A DNA stretch of 64,000 nucleotides from Thermogutta terrifontis (GCF_002277955.1 NZ_CP018477.1:3183206-3247205); one strand, 5' to 3'. Shown: positions 26,784 through 36,731, counted from the first letter of the stretch. Numbers and translations are program-made. Notes: generated from the sequence alone by a model not told the origin.

Positions 26784-28294
26784 GCTTGGGAGATGTTGCG
26801 ATTTTTTTGACGGCACTGATGGCGGCCTTCGCCGTCACAATGAGAGCGGTGGGGGATCGTTTTCATCTAGAAATTCCCGAATTGATCCACTTCTACGTGT
26901 ACGTGCCAACATTTCTCCTGGCCTGCCTCACCTGGCTGACTCGGCCCCGATTTCTAAGAAGCTGGCCCTTTCTATTTGCCACGGCCATCCCAGTTGTGGG
27001 ACTGTGCTACGGAGAATCGCCCAGTTTGGGGACGAACGCTGTTGTGGCGTTTTATCTTGTATCCGGCGTGGCCCTGGCAGCGTTAATCGCCGACCGCAAC
27101 CGTTGGAGATGGGCTGCCCGCGTTTTCGTGCTGGTAAACGCGTTTCTGGTGTTTTTCATTTTTTGGCTGAATTATCAGGCCAGTAACGGCTCCCTCCGGC
27201 TGACGCTGATCAAATACGGTTACCTTCTTCTCAGCGACATGACGAAGTCAGCCAATCCAAATCAAGTGGGCGCCCAGTTCGCTTTTGCCAGCGTTGTGGG
27301 ATTCGTGGTCTTTTTGCGGTCAGGCAGGCTCATCCTTCCTAGTCAGACAGCATCTGTTCTTCAGCCGGTCTCGCTGGTAGGAGATTTTTTGCTAAGCCGA
27401 TCCGGAACCATCGCGCCACAGTGGTGGCGATTCGAACACCTACAACAAGATACCGTAGAACCCCACACTCCCAACCGGCGTTTTGAATTCGGTCGGGCGG
27501 ATTGGGGAATCTTGGCAGGAACGATGGTTTGTGCGCTGGGTTGTGTCTTGACCGCCTCCCGTGGAGCCACGCTCGGACTGATTGTCGGTGCCAGTGCCGC
27601 GATTTTGGGAAGCCTCGGACTTCAGCCCATCCGTCGCGTCCGTGACTTTGTGGTCTTCGCCGTCCTCGCTTTTCTCGTGGGGACTCTTGTCGCAGCTACT
27701 CTCAACGTTAATCCACTGGAGCGTCTGTCGAATCGCATATTCGGAGGAGAAGGGGAGACGGTCGTCACTGCTGGCAGTCGCCTTCAGATTTGGGAGAACG
27801 CGTTCCGCGCCTGGCTGGCCGACCCCGTCCGCTTTCTCGTGGGAGCGGGAACAGGTGGGGCCGACGTCGCGTTGGGGAAATTTGACCCAGGTGCCAAATT
27901 TGACGACTATGGAACGATCAGAAGGAGCTGCCACAACATATTCATCGAATGGGCGCTCAGTTATGGCCTCGTGGGAATCTTGCCGGGCGTTATCCTCGCG
28001 CTCACCGTGTGGAGCCAGGCGGCGGCGTTGGATCGCCAAGAATTTGCCATGGATCGCCGGGCCCTGCTTCTCACAATTGCCACCTTAGGTATGACGGGGG
28101 TTGCCTACCGTTACCTGAGCTGGCCGATGATGGCCGGTCTCTCCCTCGCACTTTTAGAGTTCACATCGGGTACGCCAGTGGGAACGTTTCGCGCCCCAAC
28201 AATGCAACCGCCACACTGGGTGCACGGGCCAGGTTGGCAGGTTCAAGTAAAGTTGCCCGAAAGTTATCAACCGATATCTCGGTGGCCGATATAG
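26780..28294 (+). CDS. O-antigen ligase/polymerase-like integral membrane protein
   Basis: 504 residues with about 10-12 hydrophobic segments across the first 470 residues. The large polar loop before the late segments (GGADVALGKFDPGAKFDDYGTI...SCHNIFIEWALSYGLVGILPG) fits the WaaL/Wzy superfamily, where a His in an HN block is near the active site. Such proteins join or polymerise lipid-linked O-antigen or exopolysaccharide units on the periplasmic side. Ligase and polymerase cannot be told apart by sequence alone. It overlaps the preceding glycosyltransferase by 4 bases (ATGA). A GT4 gene follows 31 bases later. Confidence 0.8.
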   Translation: MSLGDVAIFLTALMAAFAVTMRAVGDRFHLEIPELIHFYVYVPTFLLACLTWLTRPRFLRSWPFLFATAIPVVGLCYGESPSLGTNAVVAFYLVSGVALAALIADRNRWRWAARVFVLVNAFLVFFIFWLNYQASNGSLRLTLIKYGYLLLSDMTKSANPNQVGAQFAFASVVGFVVFLRSGRLILPSQTASVLQPVSLVGDFLLSRSGTIAPQWWRFEHLQQDTVEPHTPNRRFEFGRADWGILAGTMVCALGCVLTASRGATLGLIVGASAAILGSLGLQPIRRVRDFVVFAVLAFLVGTLVAATLNVNPLERLSNRIFGGEGETVVTAGSRLQIWENAFRAWLADPVRFLVGAGTGGADVALGKFDPGAKFDDYGTIRRSCHNIFIEWALSYGLVGILPGVILALTVWSQAAALDRQEFAMDRRALLLTIATLGMTGVAYRYLSWPMMAGLSLALLEFTSGTPVGTFRAPTMQPPHWVHGPGWQVQVKLPESYQPISRWPI

Positions 28295-28325
28295 AAGAGC
28301 GGGTCCTGCACCAATCGTCCTTTCG

Positions 28326-29468
28326 ATGTTCTCTGCCATGAAGATCCTCCATGTTGCCCCCCTTAGCTGGAAGAACCCCAATGGGGTTACTGAAGCCGTC
28401 ACCAATCTGGCGCTGGCCCAGTCGCAATTTCCTCAAGTCCAGGTCGGACTGCTCGTGAGCAGCGTTGATCCCGGGCCCGTTCCTCAGTTGCCCCTGCCGG
28501 TGTTGCTACGCCGGGATATGGTTCATCTGGCCGGTTGGAGTTCTATATGGGAATGTGTCAGGTCCCGGCTGTTCGTGCCGGACCTTGTTGTGTTTCACAG
28601 CACGTTCGTGCCTTTTCATGCGTGGCTGGCGAGAGAGCTCCGGCGTCGCTTCGTACCTTATATTGTGTGTCCACATGGGGGAATGACACGCGAGGCACTG
28701 GCCCATAAGGCCTGGAAGAAGAGGCTCGGCCGACGCCTGTTCTTCGATGCCCTTGTCGCGGGTGCGAGCGCTATCCAGTATCTCTCGCAAGGCGAATATG
28801 AGCGGTCGGGCGACTGGGGACGTCCGGTCATTATCGCGGGAAATGGTGTCTGGCCTCCGCCCGAAGAAAAGCTGGCCACCCCGGGACGTCGTGACACACG
28901 CGAGTTTTTGTTCCTCGGTCGCCTGCAAATTGAGATTAAAGGGTTGGATGTTCTTCTCGAAGCTGCAGCAAGATGTCAAAGGGAACTTCGGCAAAGCCAG
29001 ACGCGAGTGAGAATCGTCGGCCCAGGTTGTGCTCAATCGGAGACGTACCTGCGGGATGAGGTGGCCAGGCATTCCCTGGGGGATATTGTGCGTGTGGAGG
29101 GGCCGGTCCGAGGAGACGCAAAAGCCCAAGCCTACGCAACTGCCGATGTATTTCTCCATCCTTCCCGGACCGAGGGCCATCCGACGAGTATCCTGGAGGC
29201 GCTCTCCTACGGAGTGCCGGTCGTCGTAACGGTCCAGACCAATGTCCTGCACCAGGTGCTGGCCGCCGGAGCGGGCTGGGCTGCGACACATGACCCCGGT
29301 GACCTGGCAAGGACTCTCGTCCGCCTGGCGAGAGCCGCGCCGCAGACACTCGCTGCCGCAGGACGTGCAGCCCGGCAACTCGCTCTGCAACATTTCACAT
29401 GGCCTCAGGCCGCCCAAAAAACGTTATCTAAGTACACACAGATTCTCCGCCTGGCGCGGGCCGCGTGA
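28326..29468 (+). CDS. GT4-family glycosyltransferase
   Basis: 380 residues, GT-B fold. The start could also be the ATG at 28338 (MKILHVAPLSW), a more typical family N-terminus; neither has a strong Shine-Dalgarno. Motifs are NPNGVTEAVTNLA near the N-terminus, PHGGMTREAL, FLGRLQIEIKGLDVLLEAA, VEGPVRGDAKAQAYATADVF and HPSRTEGHPTSILEALSYG, the family 4 donor-site signature. It transfers a sugar in surface-glycan assembly together with the two preceding genes, probably as one transcript. It is unlike the other GT4 of this block apart from the shared family motifs. Confidence 0.9.
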   Translation: MFSAMKILHVAPLSWKNPNGVTEAVTNLALAQSQFPQVQVGLLVSSVDPGPVPQLPLPVLLRRDMVHLAGWSSIWECVRSRLFVPDLVVFHSTFVPFHAWLARELRRRFVPYIVCPHGGMTREALAHKAWKKRLGRRLFFDALVAGASAIQYLSQGEYERSGDWGRPVIIAGNGVWPPPEEKLATPGRRDTREFLFLGRLQIEIKGLDVLLEAAARCQRELRQSQTRVRIVGPGCAQSETYLRDEVARHSLGDIVRVEGPVRGDAKAQAYATADVFLHPSRTEGHPTSILEALSYGVPVVVTVQTNVLHQVLAAGAGWAATHDPGDLARTLVRLARAAPQTLAAAGRAARQLALQHFTWPQAAQKTLSKYTQILRLARAA

Positions 29469-29542
29469 TTGTCGGATGCCGCGCATCAGAAACTGGTCTT
29501 TCCTCATCGTACCCCCCACAAGTCACTGAACAGCTAATAAAA

Positions 29543-29571
29543 CGACCGAGCCGGTTTGGCCGACTCGGTCG
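29543..29571 (-). terminator. Intrinsic terminator for the Gfo/Idh/MocA gene (minus)
   Basis: An 8-bp stem (CGACCGAG/CTCGGTCG) is extended inside by CGG/CCG across one mismatch. Read on the minus strand it is followed by TTTTATTA (29542 down to 29535). It lies between two convergent genes and may also help end the plus-strand glycosyltransferase transcript. Confidence 0.65.
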
Positions 29572-29584
29572 CGTTGCCCTCAGG

Positions 29585-29621
29585 AGCGACAGGGCTGCGT
29601 GAGGGGAAACTCCCTGTCGCT
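29585..29621. repeat. Hairpin in the convergent intergenic region
   Basis: A perfect 10-bp inverted repeat (AGCGACAGGG at 29585-29594 and CCCTGTCGCT at 29612-29621) spans a 17-base loop. It sits beside the terminator at 29543-29571, within the same gene-free gap. Function unknown. Confidence 0.45.
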
Positions 29622-29700
29622 TTACAGCCACACTCGTGGCATTCCCTCTGCGGGAGGAACCTTAACGTTTAATGGCACGGCCCGTCCAGCGGCCTTGACA

Positions 29701-31011
29701 TCAGTATGGTTCATACACGCCGGGCTGAGCGATTGGGTAATCGCCGTTGGCGTCCGGCTTCACCGGGGGTTCCTGGTCCCAGGAGGTGATCTCCGGAGCG
29801 ATGACGGGACCCTTTTCCACAGCCTCGTCCCAACGGACAACTTTACCACTGTAGGTAGCCATGCGGCCGAGAACCGCTGTGAAGCTGCTCGTCGCGCCGA
29901 AGTACCCTTCGTTGTACTTCTCGTTCTTCACAATGGCGTTCAGGAAGTCAATGTGCTCCTGCACATAGGGGTTCGTGCCACCCCGACCACCAGCAGAGCA
30001 CGGCGACACGCCCTTGGTGCCATGGGCCGCCTCAGCCACGATGTTCCAGCAGCCATTGATCTGGCGGCACTGACTGTACATCTTGACGCCATTGGGATAG
30101 GTGAATTCCACAAAGTGGTGGTCATAAATCTGACCAACACCCCGATTCTCACCCCGATATCGCATCTCGCACCCACCCATACCGTTTGCCTCGATTGGGT
30201 GGACCGGGTTGGTCAGATCATCACTCATCACCCAGTTGCACACGTCGAGGTTATGGACATGCTGCTCGACAATGTTATCGCCGCTGAGCCATGTGAAATG
30301 ATACCAGTTGTACACCTGGTACTGGAGCTCGTTCTGGCCGGGCTGACGGCGACGAATCCAGATCGCACCACCGTTCCAGTATGCCCGGAGGAACATGATC
30401 TCACCGATTTTGCCCTCTTTGATTGCGCCAATTTCCTCGATGTAGCTGGCCTGATGGTGCCGCTGAAGCCCGACGCCGACCTTCAATCCTTTCTCATCGG
30501 CCAGCTTGTTCGCGGCCATCACCTTGCGGAAGCCCGGAGCATCAACGCACACCGGCTTTTCCATGAAGACGTGCTTGCCGGCTTTGATGGCGTACTCGTA
30601 CTGGAACGGCCGGAAGCCCGGTGGAGACGCATTGATCATGATGTCGACGCCACAATCGATGGCTTTTTTGTAGGCATCCAGTCCCACGAACACACGGTCG
30701 TCCGGCAAATCCACGATATCTTTACCGAACTCTTTGCGAAGGTTTTCAGCGGTATTGCGGGCACGATCTTCGAAGGCATCGGCCACCGCAACCACCTGTA
30801 CCTTGATTCCCGTTTTCTGAGAAGCTTGGATGTGATCGCGAACAGCGCCATTACCCCGGCCGCCGCAGCCCACCAAGCAGACTTTGAGGACATCACTGCC
30901 CGCCGCGTGGACGGAACGTGCGAGATTGAGCGACCCCATCAGTGCCGCACCGCCCACCACGGCCGAGGTTTCCAGGAAGCTTCGTCGAGATGTTTTCAGC
31001 ACATCACTCAT
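29701..31011 (-). CDS. Exported Gfo/Idh/MocA-family oxidoreductase (Tat signal)
   Basis: 436 residues from the ATG at 31011, which has AAGGAG 8 bases upstream; the longer frame uses a GTG. An NAD(P)-dependent sugar or polyol dehydrogenase-type protein. The leader contains a twin-arginine motif, SRRSFLETSAVVGGAALMG, so the folded, cofactor-loaded protein would be exported. The Rossmann motif VCLVGCGGRGNGAV follows. The block EKPVCVDAPGFRKV matches the EKP motif that carries the catalytic lysine in this family. Substrate unknown. Planctomycetes carry many such Tat-exported members (family knowledge). An intrinsic terminator follows on the minus strand. Confidence 0.9.
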   Translation of the reverse strand: MSDVLKTSRRSFLETSAVVGGAALMGSLNLARSVHAAGSDVLKVCLVGCGGRGNGAVRDHIQASQKTGIKVQVVAVADAFEDRARNTAENLRKEFGKDIVDLPDDRVFVGLDAYKKAIDCGVDIMINASPPGFRPFQYEYAIKAGKHVFMEKPVCVDAPGFRKVMAANKLADEKGLKVGVGLQRHHQASYIEEIGAIKEGKIGEIMFLRAYWNGGAIWIRRRQPGQNELQYQVYNWYHFTWLSGDNIVEQHVHNLDVCNWVMSDDLTNPVHPIEANGMGGCEMRYRGENRGVGQIYDHHFVEFTYPNGVKMYSQCRQINGCWNIVAEAAHGTKGVSPCSAGGRGGTNPYVQEHIDFLNAIVKNEKYNEGYFGATSSFTAVLGRMATYSGKVVRWDEAVEKGPVIAPEITSWDQEPPVKPDANGDYPIAQPGVYEPY

Positions 31012-31169
31012 GGCGCGCACTCCTTACAAAGGGTTCAACACTGGACTTAACCGGCAAAGCGTTGGGTTGTCTCTGTCCCAATGCTGATAAAAACCGGAAA
31101 ACTCGCCTTCCAAGTTAATCCCGAGGAATTGCCAACGCAAGGGCCCACAACCAACTCGGCGCAAAACCC

Positions 31170-32309
31170 TCACTGCTTACCGCCCTGGGCCTTCCGATAA
31201 TTCCGCAGGATTTCGGGATCGGGTTCGTAGAGCTTGGCTTCCTCTTCGGTCGGCAATCGCAGCGGGCGAACAACGCGGAACCCCACAAAAGGCGCATCTG
31301 TGAGATACCAGATGCTTTGCGGGATTTGCGGGTCCTGCATTTTCCAGTCCGGATGAGAAGCACGCCGGGCGGCACTGCGGAGCATCTCGGGATCATCCAT
31401 CCAGGAGCCGCCCCGCACCACCACCGGGAACTCCTTGGTAACCGGAACAATGGGATTCTTCACGGTCTTGCCCGCGAATTTTTGATAAGCATCGGGCACA
31501 TACTGATCGAGCACCCACTCCGCGACATTGCCGTGCATGTCATAAAGCCCCCACGGATTCGGCTTCTTTTCTCCGACTTTGTGATATTTGTCGTCACTGT
31601 TGTCGAAATACCAGGCGTAATCATCCAGATTCGCGGGATCATTTCCAAACGAATAAGCCGTCGTGGTTCCCGCCCGGCAGGCATATTCCCATTCAGCTTC
31701 AGTTGGCAGCCGGTAATAACGGCCCGTTTTCGCACAGAGCCACTTGCAGAAGTGCTGGGCGGCGTAGAGCGTCATGCACACGGCAGGCCGATCTTTTTTA
31801 CCCATGCCGAAAGACATATCGGTATAAGGCGGAGTGGGGCGAGCAATCGCGTCGGCGATTTCATCCCACTTGGTAGCAGGCTCTTTCGTCTGCTCCCGAC
31901 GCCGCTTATCCAGCTCGAAAGACCATGTCTCGTAAGCGTCCCAGAGCGTCTCGTACTTCGCCATCCAGAAAGGTTCAATTTCCACCTCGTGCTGCGGCCC
32001 CTCGTCGGGTTTTCGGCCGGGTTCATTCTCCGGGCTTCCCATCAGGAACTTTCCACCCGGGATCGGTACCATATCGAATTTGATATCTGTGCCCACAATC
32101 ACTTCCGTGTAAGGCTTCATCTCCGCCTCGGTTTTCGCATCCGCATTGGGCACAGGATATGGTTCGGGCAGCCATTTGATGACCAGGTCTTCAGCCGGGT
32201 TGACTTTTTGTCCGGTTCCTTCCTCAGCCCAAAGGGATGTCATCCCCCATCCCAGCACCACTGTTCCCACACCAACCCATAACCAGGAGCGCATTTGGGT
32301 GTCCCTCAT
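31170..32309 (-). CDS. Exported FGE/SUMF1-fold protein without the catalytic cysteines
   Basis: 379 residues; the ATG at 32294, with GAGGG upstream, is an equally good start directly at the signal peptide ([18 protein letters not shown]...LWA). The body is a formylglycine-generating-enzyme-type domain: [70 protein letters not shown] and VGFRVVRPL. True FGE needs a cysteine pair soon after the GGS block. Here that region reads GGSWMDD... with no Cys, so it should not mature sulfatases. It may bind ligands or cell-wall material, or have another FGE-fold function (inference). A different minus-strand gene, the Gfo/Idh/MocA oxidoreductase, lies 158 bases downstream. Confidence 0.82.
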   Translation of the reverse strand: MRDTQMRSWLWVGVGTVVLGWGMTSLWAEEGTGQKVNPAEDLVIKWLPEPYPVPNADAKTEAEMKPYTEVIVGTDIKFDMVPIPGGKFLMGSPENEPGRKPDEGPQHEVEIEPFWMAKYETLWDAYETWSFELDKRRREQTKEPATKWDEIADAIARPTPPYTDMSFGMGKKDRPAVCMTLYAAQHFCKWLCAKTGRYYRLPTEAEWEYACRAGTTTAYSFGNDPANLDDYAWYFDNSDDKYHKVGEKKPNPWGLYDMHGNVAEWVLDQYVPDAYQKFAGKTVKNPIVPVTKEFPVVVRGGSWMDDPEMLRSAARRASHPDWKMQDPQIPQSIWYLTDAPFVGFRVVRPLRLPTEEEAKLYEPDPEILRNYRKAQGGKQ

Positions 32310-32684
32310 CTAACAGCACCTCGTGACCAACTGAACCGAACCTGACCGATATCCAACCCTGCACCGCGCCATTCCAGGGGGCAGTGCAGTTCCTCGATGC
32401 CTATCGACATTGCTACGCACAGGGTGAGACTGATGATCGGACGGGCCAAATGACTTTCCGGCTTATGGTCCAGGATGGATCTGGTCATGTGCCCGCCCGC
32501 ATTCCTCGTCTGACCTGGCTCATGGGAAATTCGTTCGAGCCGAACCTTGGAGGGTTCCCATCCGTCGTCGATAATAACCCGTATTGTAAACCGCTGCCAA
32601 CCCCCCTGCAAACGGTTTGGAATATCTGGCGCCGGAACGCACGGGTCAAACAGCGTCAATCACGACAATCATTGGAAAATTGAT
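32310..32684. other. Divergent intergenic region
   Basis: 375 bases between the FGE-fold gene (minus) and apbE (plus), expected to hold both promoters. A 99-codon plus-strand frame at 32384-32683 has no recognisable features and I do not call it. Confidence 0.5.
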
Positions 32685-33875
32685 ATGCGTGGCTTTTCTT
32701 TCCTCACCGGGACCACTTTGAAGAAGCGTTGTCAACACGCGGTGTTCGACAGCAGATTACTGCCAGCCGCGTTTGTCATTGTGCCGATAATGTGCTGCCT
32801 GCCAGGTCCGATCGCCGGTGCTGAGCCTTCACGCCCATCCCCATCCGAGACGTCAACCGCGCCCGAGCACCCGGCTAGCCAGCAACTGACGCTTACCCCC
32901 TCTGCGAGCCGTCCTCCGGTGCGATGGCTCCGTGAAGCCGAGGAGATGGCTGCTCCCCTGCGAATCATTTGCTACCATCCCGACGGCGTGGTTGCCGACC
33001 GGGCAATGGCCCGGGCGATCGCTCGCATCCACCAGCTCAACGCGATTTTCAGCGACTATGACCCAACCAGTGAGGTCCGCCGCCTTTGTGAGACGGCAGG
33101 AACGGGGAAAAAGGTGCAGGTCAGCGACGATTTGTGGCAGCTCCTCACGTTCAGCCTCAAGATCTCTGAGCAAACCGCAGGGGCGTTTGATGTCACAATC
33201 GGCCCGATTGTGCGACTGTGGCGAAGGGCCCGCATGTCCCGCGAGATGCCCCCCGCCTATCGCTTTGACGAAGCACGTCAGGCAGTGGGGTATCAGTTTG
33301 TGCGACTCTATCCCGAAGATCGGGCTGTGGAGCTCCTGCGGCCGGGAATGCGACTGGATTTCGGTGCTGTTGCGAAGGGCTATGCCATTGATGCAGCCCT
33401 TAAGGTCATGCGGCAGGAAGGTGTGCCTTCAGCATTGATCGATCTGGGAGGCGACCTCGGGCTGGGCGAGTCTCCACCCGATCGCGGCCATTGGAGTGTT
33501 GCCGTGGCAGCCATGAAGCCGGGAGAGCCGCCAAGTTACTTTGTGCGGCGGGCACGGTGTGGCATAGCGACGTCGGGCGATCGTTACCGCTTTGTGGTCA
33601 TTGGCGGGAAACGCTACTCGCACATCGTCGATCCACGAACTGGCGTAGGCCTGACCGACCAAAGCGAGGTGACGGTAATTGCCCCAAATGCGACCCTGGC
33701 CGATGCTTTGGCCACGGCGGTCAGTGTTCTTGGACCGGAAAGAGGGCTGGCCTGGGTGGATACTTTTCCGGATGCGGCCGCCCTTTATCTGCGGCTTGTG
33801 GGAGATCACACCGAAGTCCATACGTCGAAACAGTGGAAGGAGTTGAGTGGGGAAACACCGGATGCCCAGCCGTGA
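32685..33875 (+). CDS. apbE: FAD:protein FMN transferase (ApbE family), exported
   Basis: 396 residues from the ATG at 32685, taken because a signal-type leader (LLPAAFVIVPIMCCLPGPIAGA) starts soon after; a longer frame begins at 32547. ApbE covalently attaches FMN to Thr/Ser of target flavoproteins in the periplasm, using FAD and Mg2+. Family motifs are FDVTIGPIVRLW, MRLDFGAVAKGYAIDAA, SALIDLGGDLGLG, YSHIVDPRTGVGL and the metal-site ATLADALATAVSVLG. It overlaps the next gene (EamA transporter). No obvious flavinylation target such as an Rnf/Nqr subunit is visible in the window. Confidence 0.92.
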   Translation: MRGFSFLTGTTLKKRCQHAVFDSRLLPAAFVIVPIMCCLPGPIAGAEPSRPSPSETSTAPEHPASQQLTLTPSASRPPVRWLREAEEMAAPLRIICYHPDGVVADRAMARAIARIHQLNAIFSDYDPTSEVRRLCETAGTGKKVQVSDDLWQLLTFSLKISEQTAGAFDVTIGPIVRLWRRARMSREMPPAYRFDEARQAVGYQFVRLYPEDRAVELLRPGMRLDFGAVAKGYAIDAALKVMRQEGVPSALIDLGGDLGLGESPPDRGHWSVAVAAMKPGEPPSYFVRRARCGIATSGDRYRFVVIGGKRYSHIVDPRTGVGLTDQSEVTVIAPNATLADALATAVSVLGPERGLAWVDTFPDAAALYLRLVGDHTEVHTSKQWKELSGETPDAQP

Positions 33876-34770
33876 TCACACCTCAGAAGTCCTGAGCTCT
33901 GCTTCCCTCAGCAAAACCGCGGCCCGGTTGTGCGTGGTGGGAGCGGTCATTCTCTGGAGCACTAGCGGCTTCTTCACCAAATCCCACTTTTTTGATAACT
34001 GGCCAATAGAATGGCGCGGCGCCATGTTCGGATTCTGGCGAACGCTGGCCGCTGCAATCGTTTTGTTACCGCTGGTTCGTGGCGTTCGTTTTCGGCCGAT
34101 GCTTGTTCCTATGGTCATATCATTTGCCGGAATGAACATCACCTTCCTGACGGCGATGGTCCTCAGCACGGCGGCGAACGCCATTTGGCTGGAAAGTACG
34201 GCCCCCTTTTGGGTACTTCTTTCATGCCTTTTTCTGTTCCGCGAGCCACTTCAAAAAAGAGATTTCCTGCCGTTCCTGGCCGCGTTTGCCGGGGTGGCCC
34301 TGATTCTGACCTTCGAGCTCACCCGTACGGAAAAACTTTCCCAACTGGGCGTCATCGCGGGATTGCTCTCCGGAATTTGCTACGGTGGCGTGATTGTGAC
34401 ACTTCGGCAACTTCGTGAAGAAAACTCGGCCTGGCTTGTGGCCCTTAATCACGCGGCCTCGGCAGTCGTACTGGCTCCGCTTGTGCTGCTTCTCGGCTAC
34501 TGGCCCACCCCCTTTCAACTGGCCTGGCTTGTCACCTTTGGCGTCGTCCAGATGGCCATCCCCTATCTTCTCCTCACGACGGGGCTCAAAGTAATTCCCA
34601 GTCACGAAGTTGCGCTCATTGGACTTCTGGAGCCGATCCTCAATCCTATTTGGGCGTATCTTGTTTGGGGCGAACGCCCGGCCTGGTGGACTCTGGCAGG
34701 CGGAACCTGCATCTTGCTGGGATTGTTTCTCCGATATGTCGCCGGCGGCAACAACACCACGTCCCATTAA
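33847..34770 (+). CDS. EamA/DMT-superfamily transporter
   Basis: 307 residues with ten predicted membrane segments in two repeated EamA halves. Typical features are AVILWSTSGFFTKSHFF near the start and PYLLLTTGLKVIPSHEVALIGLLEPILNPIWAYLVWGE in the second half. It moves a small metabolite across the inner membrane; substrate unknown. The GTG start has AAGGAG at 33837-33842 and overlaps the end of apbE by 29 bases. The ATG at 33862 is an alternative. The overlap suggests co-transcription with apbE, but a functional link is not evident. Confidence 0.88.
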   Translation: MGKHRMPSRDHTSEVLSSASLSKTAARLCVVGAVILWSTSGFFTKSHFFDNWPIEWRGAMFGFWRTLAAAIVLLPLVRGVRFRPMLVPMVISFAGMNITFLTAMVLSTAANAIWLESTAPFWVLLSCLFLFREPLQKRDFLPFLAAFAGVALILTFELTRTEKLSQLGVIAGLLSGICYGGVIVTLRQLREENSAWLVALNHAASAVVLAPLVLLLGYWPTPFQLAWLVTFGVVQMAIPYLLLTTGLKVIPSHEVALIGLLEPILNPIWAYLVWGERPAWWTLAGGTCILLGLFLRYVAGGNNTTSH

Positions 34771-34917
34771 GAACCGCCAACCAGCTCTCGAGTGGCAAAA
34801 AGATCCCGTTGGCCGGGCCTACCGGAGTTGGACTGCCCCGCGGGATGGCACTGCGGTGCTTCGCTCAAGCGCGGCTTTCCCATGATTCAAGTCGGTTTAC
34901 CGGGCAGACAGCCGGTC

Positions 34918-35634
34918 TCAGATATCCTCCGGTCGTTCCGACCACGGTGCCGTGAGAGACTGTCCGTTGTGACGCCGGTCAAGTGAGAGCAGGAAGGGCA
35001 CCACGCGCCGGGCCCAATCACCGGGTTTGGGGTAATTGGCGGCCTCGGGACCGAAGCAGCTTCGCAGCATGGCCGTGTCAATGATCCCTGGGTTGACGAC
35101 CACCGCTGCGAGATCGGGTGGAAGCTCTGCCGCTAACGACTGCGTGAGTCCTTCGACCGCGAATTTGGTGGCACAATACGGGCCAACCTCCGCCGCCGCA
35201 GATCTTCCCCAGTAAGAGCTGAAATTAACGACGACCCCGCGTTTCCGCCCCAGCATTGCGGGGACAAAATGGCGGATCGTGTGATAAATGCCACCGATGT
35301 TCACGCGTAGCAGTTGCTCAAATTCCCCGGGCGGAACTTCCCAAAGTCGGGCATTGCGGTTGATCAAGGCCGCATTGTTGATAAGCAGATCGGGCGGACC
35401 CAGTGCAGCGATGACTTCCCTGGCCCACTCCGCCACCGCCTGGTCGTTGGCCACATCCACTTTGCCAAACATGTGCGGCGGGCCGTAAATCGTGGAAAGT
35501 TCTTCCACTGCGGACGCCGAGCGGGCACAGCCTGCCACCGTATGCCCGAGAGCGATGAACCGGTCCACCATGGCCCGGCCCAGCCCGCGACTGACGCCCG
35601 TGATCACGATCACCTTCCGTTCATTGCCAGCCAT
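34918..35634 (-). CDS. Short-chain dehydrogenase/reductase (SDR)
   Basis: 238 residues, the normal length for a classical SDR. An NAD(P)-dependent oxidoreductase of unknown substrate. Features in order: cofactor motif TGVSRGLG near residue 13, the NNAAL block, a serine in VVNFSSYWG and the catalytic YCATK. A GAGAGGA Shine-Dalgarno precedes the start. It converges with the EamA gene. The ThuA-like gene lies upstream on the same strand, 121 bases away, so the two may be transcribed together. Confidence 0.9.
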   Translation of the reverse strand: MAGNERKVIVITGVSRGLGRAMVDRFIALGHTVAGCARSASAVEELSTIYGPPHMFGKVDVANDQAVAEWAREVIAALGPPDLLINNAALINRNARLWEVPPGEFEQLLRVNIGGIYHTIRHFVPAMLGRKRGVVVNFSSYWGRSAAAEVGPYCATKFAVEGLTQSLAAELPPDLAAVVVNPGIIDTAMLRSCFGPEAANYPKPGDWARRVVPFLLSLDRRHNGQSLTAPWSERPEDI

Positions 35635-35755
35635 GGCATCCTCTCAAGAAATTGCTACGGTCGAAGGCGCTTATCCCTCAAAAGACACGGATCCAGCCCG
35701 AAATGCCTGAGAATGGATCAGGTCCAACGGCGTCAAAAGAGAGCCGCAAGCGGTG

Positions 35756-36511
35756 TTACTTCAACCGTCCTGCCGCCCATTCAATCCCACGTTTCAACAG
35801 GATGGGATAATTGGGGTTGCTCCAGGCAAGATGATCGTGCCCCAGCATGAGGTAAAACACCCGGCTATTGCCATACGAAGTGACCCATCCAATTTCCGGA
35901 TCATTGTTGGGACAGTCGGTCTTGAGTATGACGTGAACATTGGGAGCGGTATAGTAATCCTTGTAGGTTTCGTCATGGATGACGAAGTCTTTCAATCCTC
36001 GAGTGATGGGATGTTCCGGATCAGCGATGATCACTTTGTAATCCTGGCCATGCGCCCAGCCCGAGGGTTTGTATGTTTGCCCGTCGATCACGCACTCCTG
36101 CAGGATGAATTTTCCTCCGATGATCTTGCGGAACTCGTCCCAATCGCGGTGGGCTCCCATATTGTGGTGGAGCGAAACAACTCCGATTCCCTTTTTGAGC
36201 AGGGCGACAAAGGCTTCCTGCTGCTGGGGCGTGATGCGAGGCACCATGTCGTACATGACGATCACATCGAATTGCTCGGCGGCGGCGGGATTGAGCATGT
36301 CGGCCTGGTCCGGAAGTTTGATGGCTTTGTATTCAATCCCCTCCATCTTGTCGAACATTTCGAAGAACGGCTTTTCCTCGAATCCGTGCCCCCCGTAAGT
36401 CAGCAGGACACGTATCTTGCCGGAATGACCATCGGTCCCCTCGGCAAAGCCATTCCCTGTAAAACCCCACATCACCAGTCCCGCAATCAGCAGAGCCACA
36501 CGCTGTCTCAT
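35756..36511 (-). CDS. ThuA-like domain protein, exported
   Basis: 251 residues from the ATG at 36511, which has AGGAGA 7 bases upstream and starts a signal peptide (MRQRVALLIAGLVMWGFTGNGFA). The longest frame starts at 36577. It is a ThuA-like, class I glutamine-amidotransferase-fold protein. Blocks are VLLTYGGHGFEEKPFFEMF, FDVIVMYDMVPRIT, GIGVVSLHHNMGAH, DPEHPITRGLKDFVIHDETY and RVFYLMLGHDHLAW. ThuA-like proteins are linked to sugar use, and in planctomycetes they are often exported and found near Gfo/Idh/MocA oxidoreductases (family knowledge). The exact reaction is unknown. Confidence 0.9.
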   Translation of the reverse strand: MRQRVALLIAGLVMWGFTGNGFAEGTDGHSGKIRVLLTYGGHGFEEKPFFEMFDKMEGIEYKAIKLPDQADMLNPAAAEQFDVIVMYDMVPRITPQQQEAFVALLKKGIGVVSLHHNMGAHRDWDEFRKIIGGKFILQECVIDGQTYKPSGWAHGQDYKVIIADPEHPITRGLKDFVIHDETYKDYYTAPNVHVILKTDCPNNDPEIGWVTSYGNSRVFYLMLGHDHLAWSNPNYPILLKRGIEWAAGRLK

Positions 36512-36731
36512 GGGTCGGTCTCCTGTGATCGGTCGTAATCGATGACAATTGTCGCCTGATGTCCGGATGCGCAACACAGACGGCGCCGTGAGCGGTTCCC
36601 TCGGAAGCTCATTTGATAGCTTAGCCGAGAGATTTTGTCTCCCCGTTTGAGCTGACGCCTCAGATCACGCCACAACACCCGCCCACTGTAGGCAGGAAAT
36701 GCGTCACCGTCAAGCAGGTGAACGAAATGGA

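Noticed and set aside
29599-31050. 483-codon plus-strand open frame
   Set aside because: It mirrors the Gfo/Idh/MocA gene on the minus strand, whose motifs are clear; the product is low in plausible structure.
31317-32282. 321-codon plus-strand open frame
   Set aside because: Antisense shadow of the FGE-fold gene.
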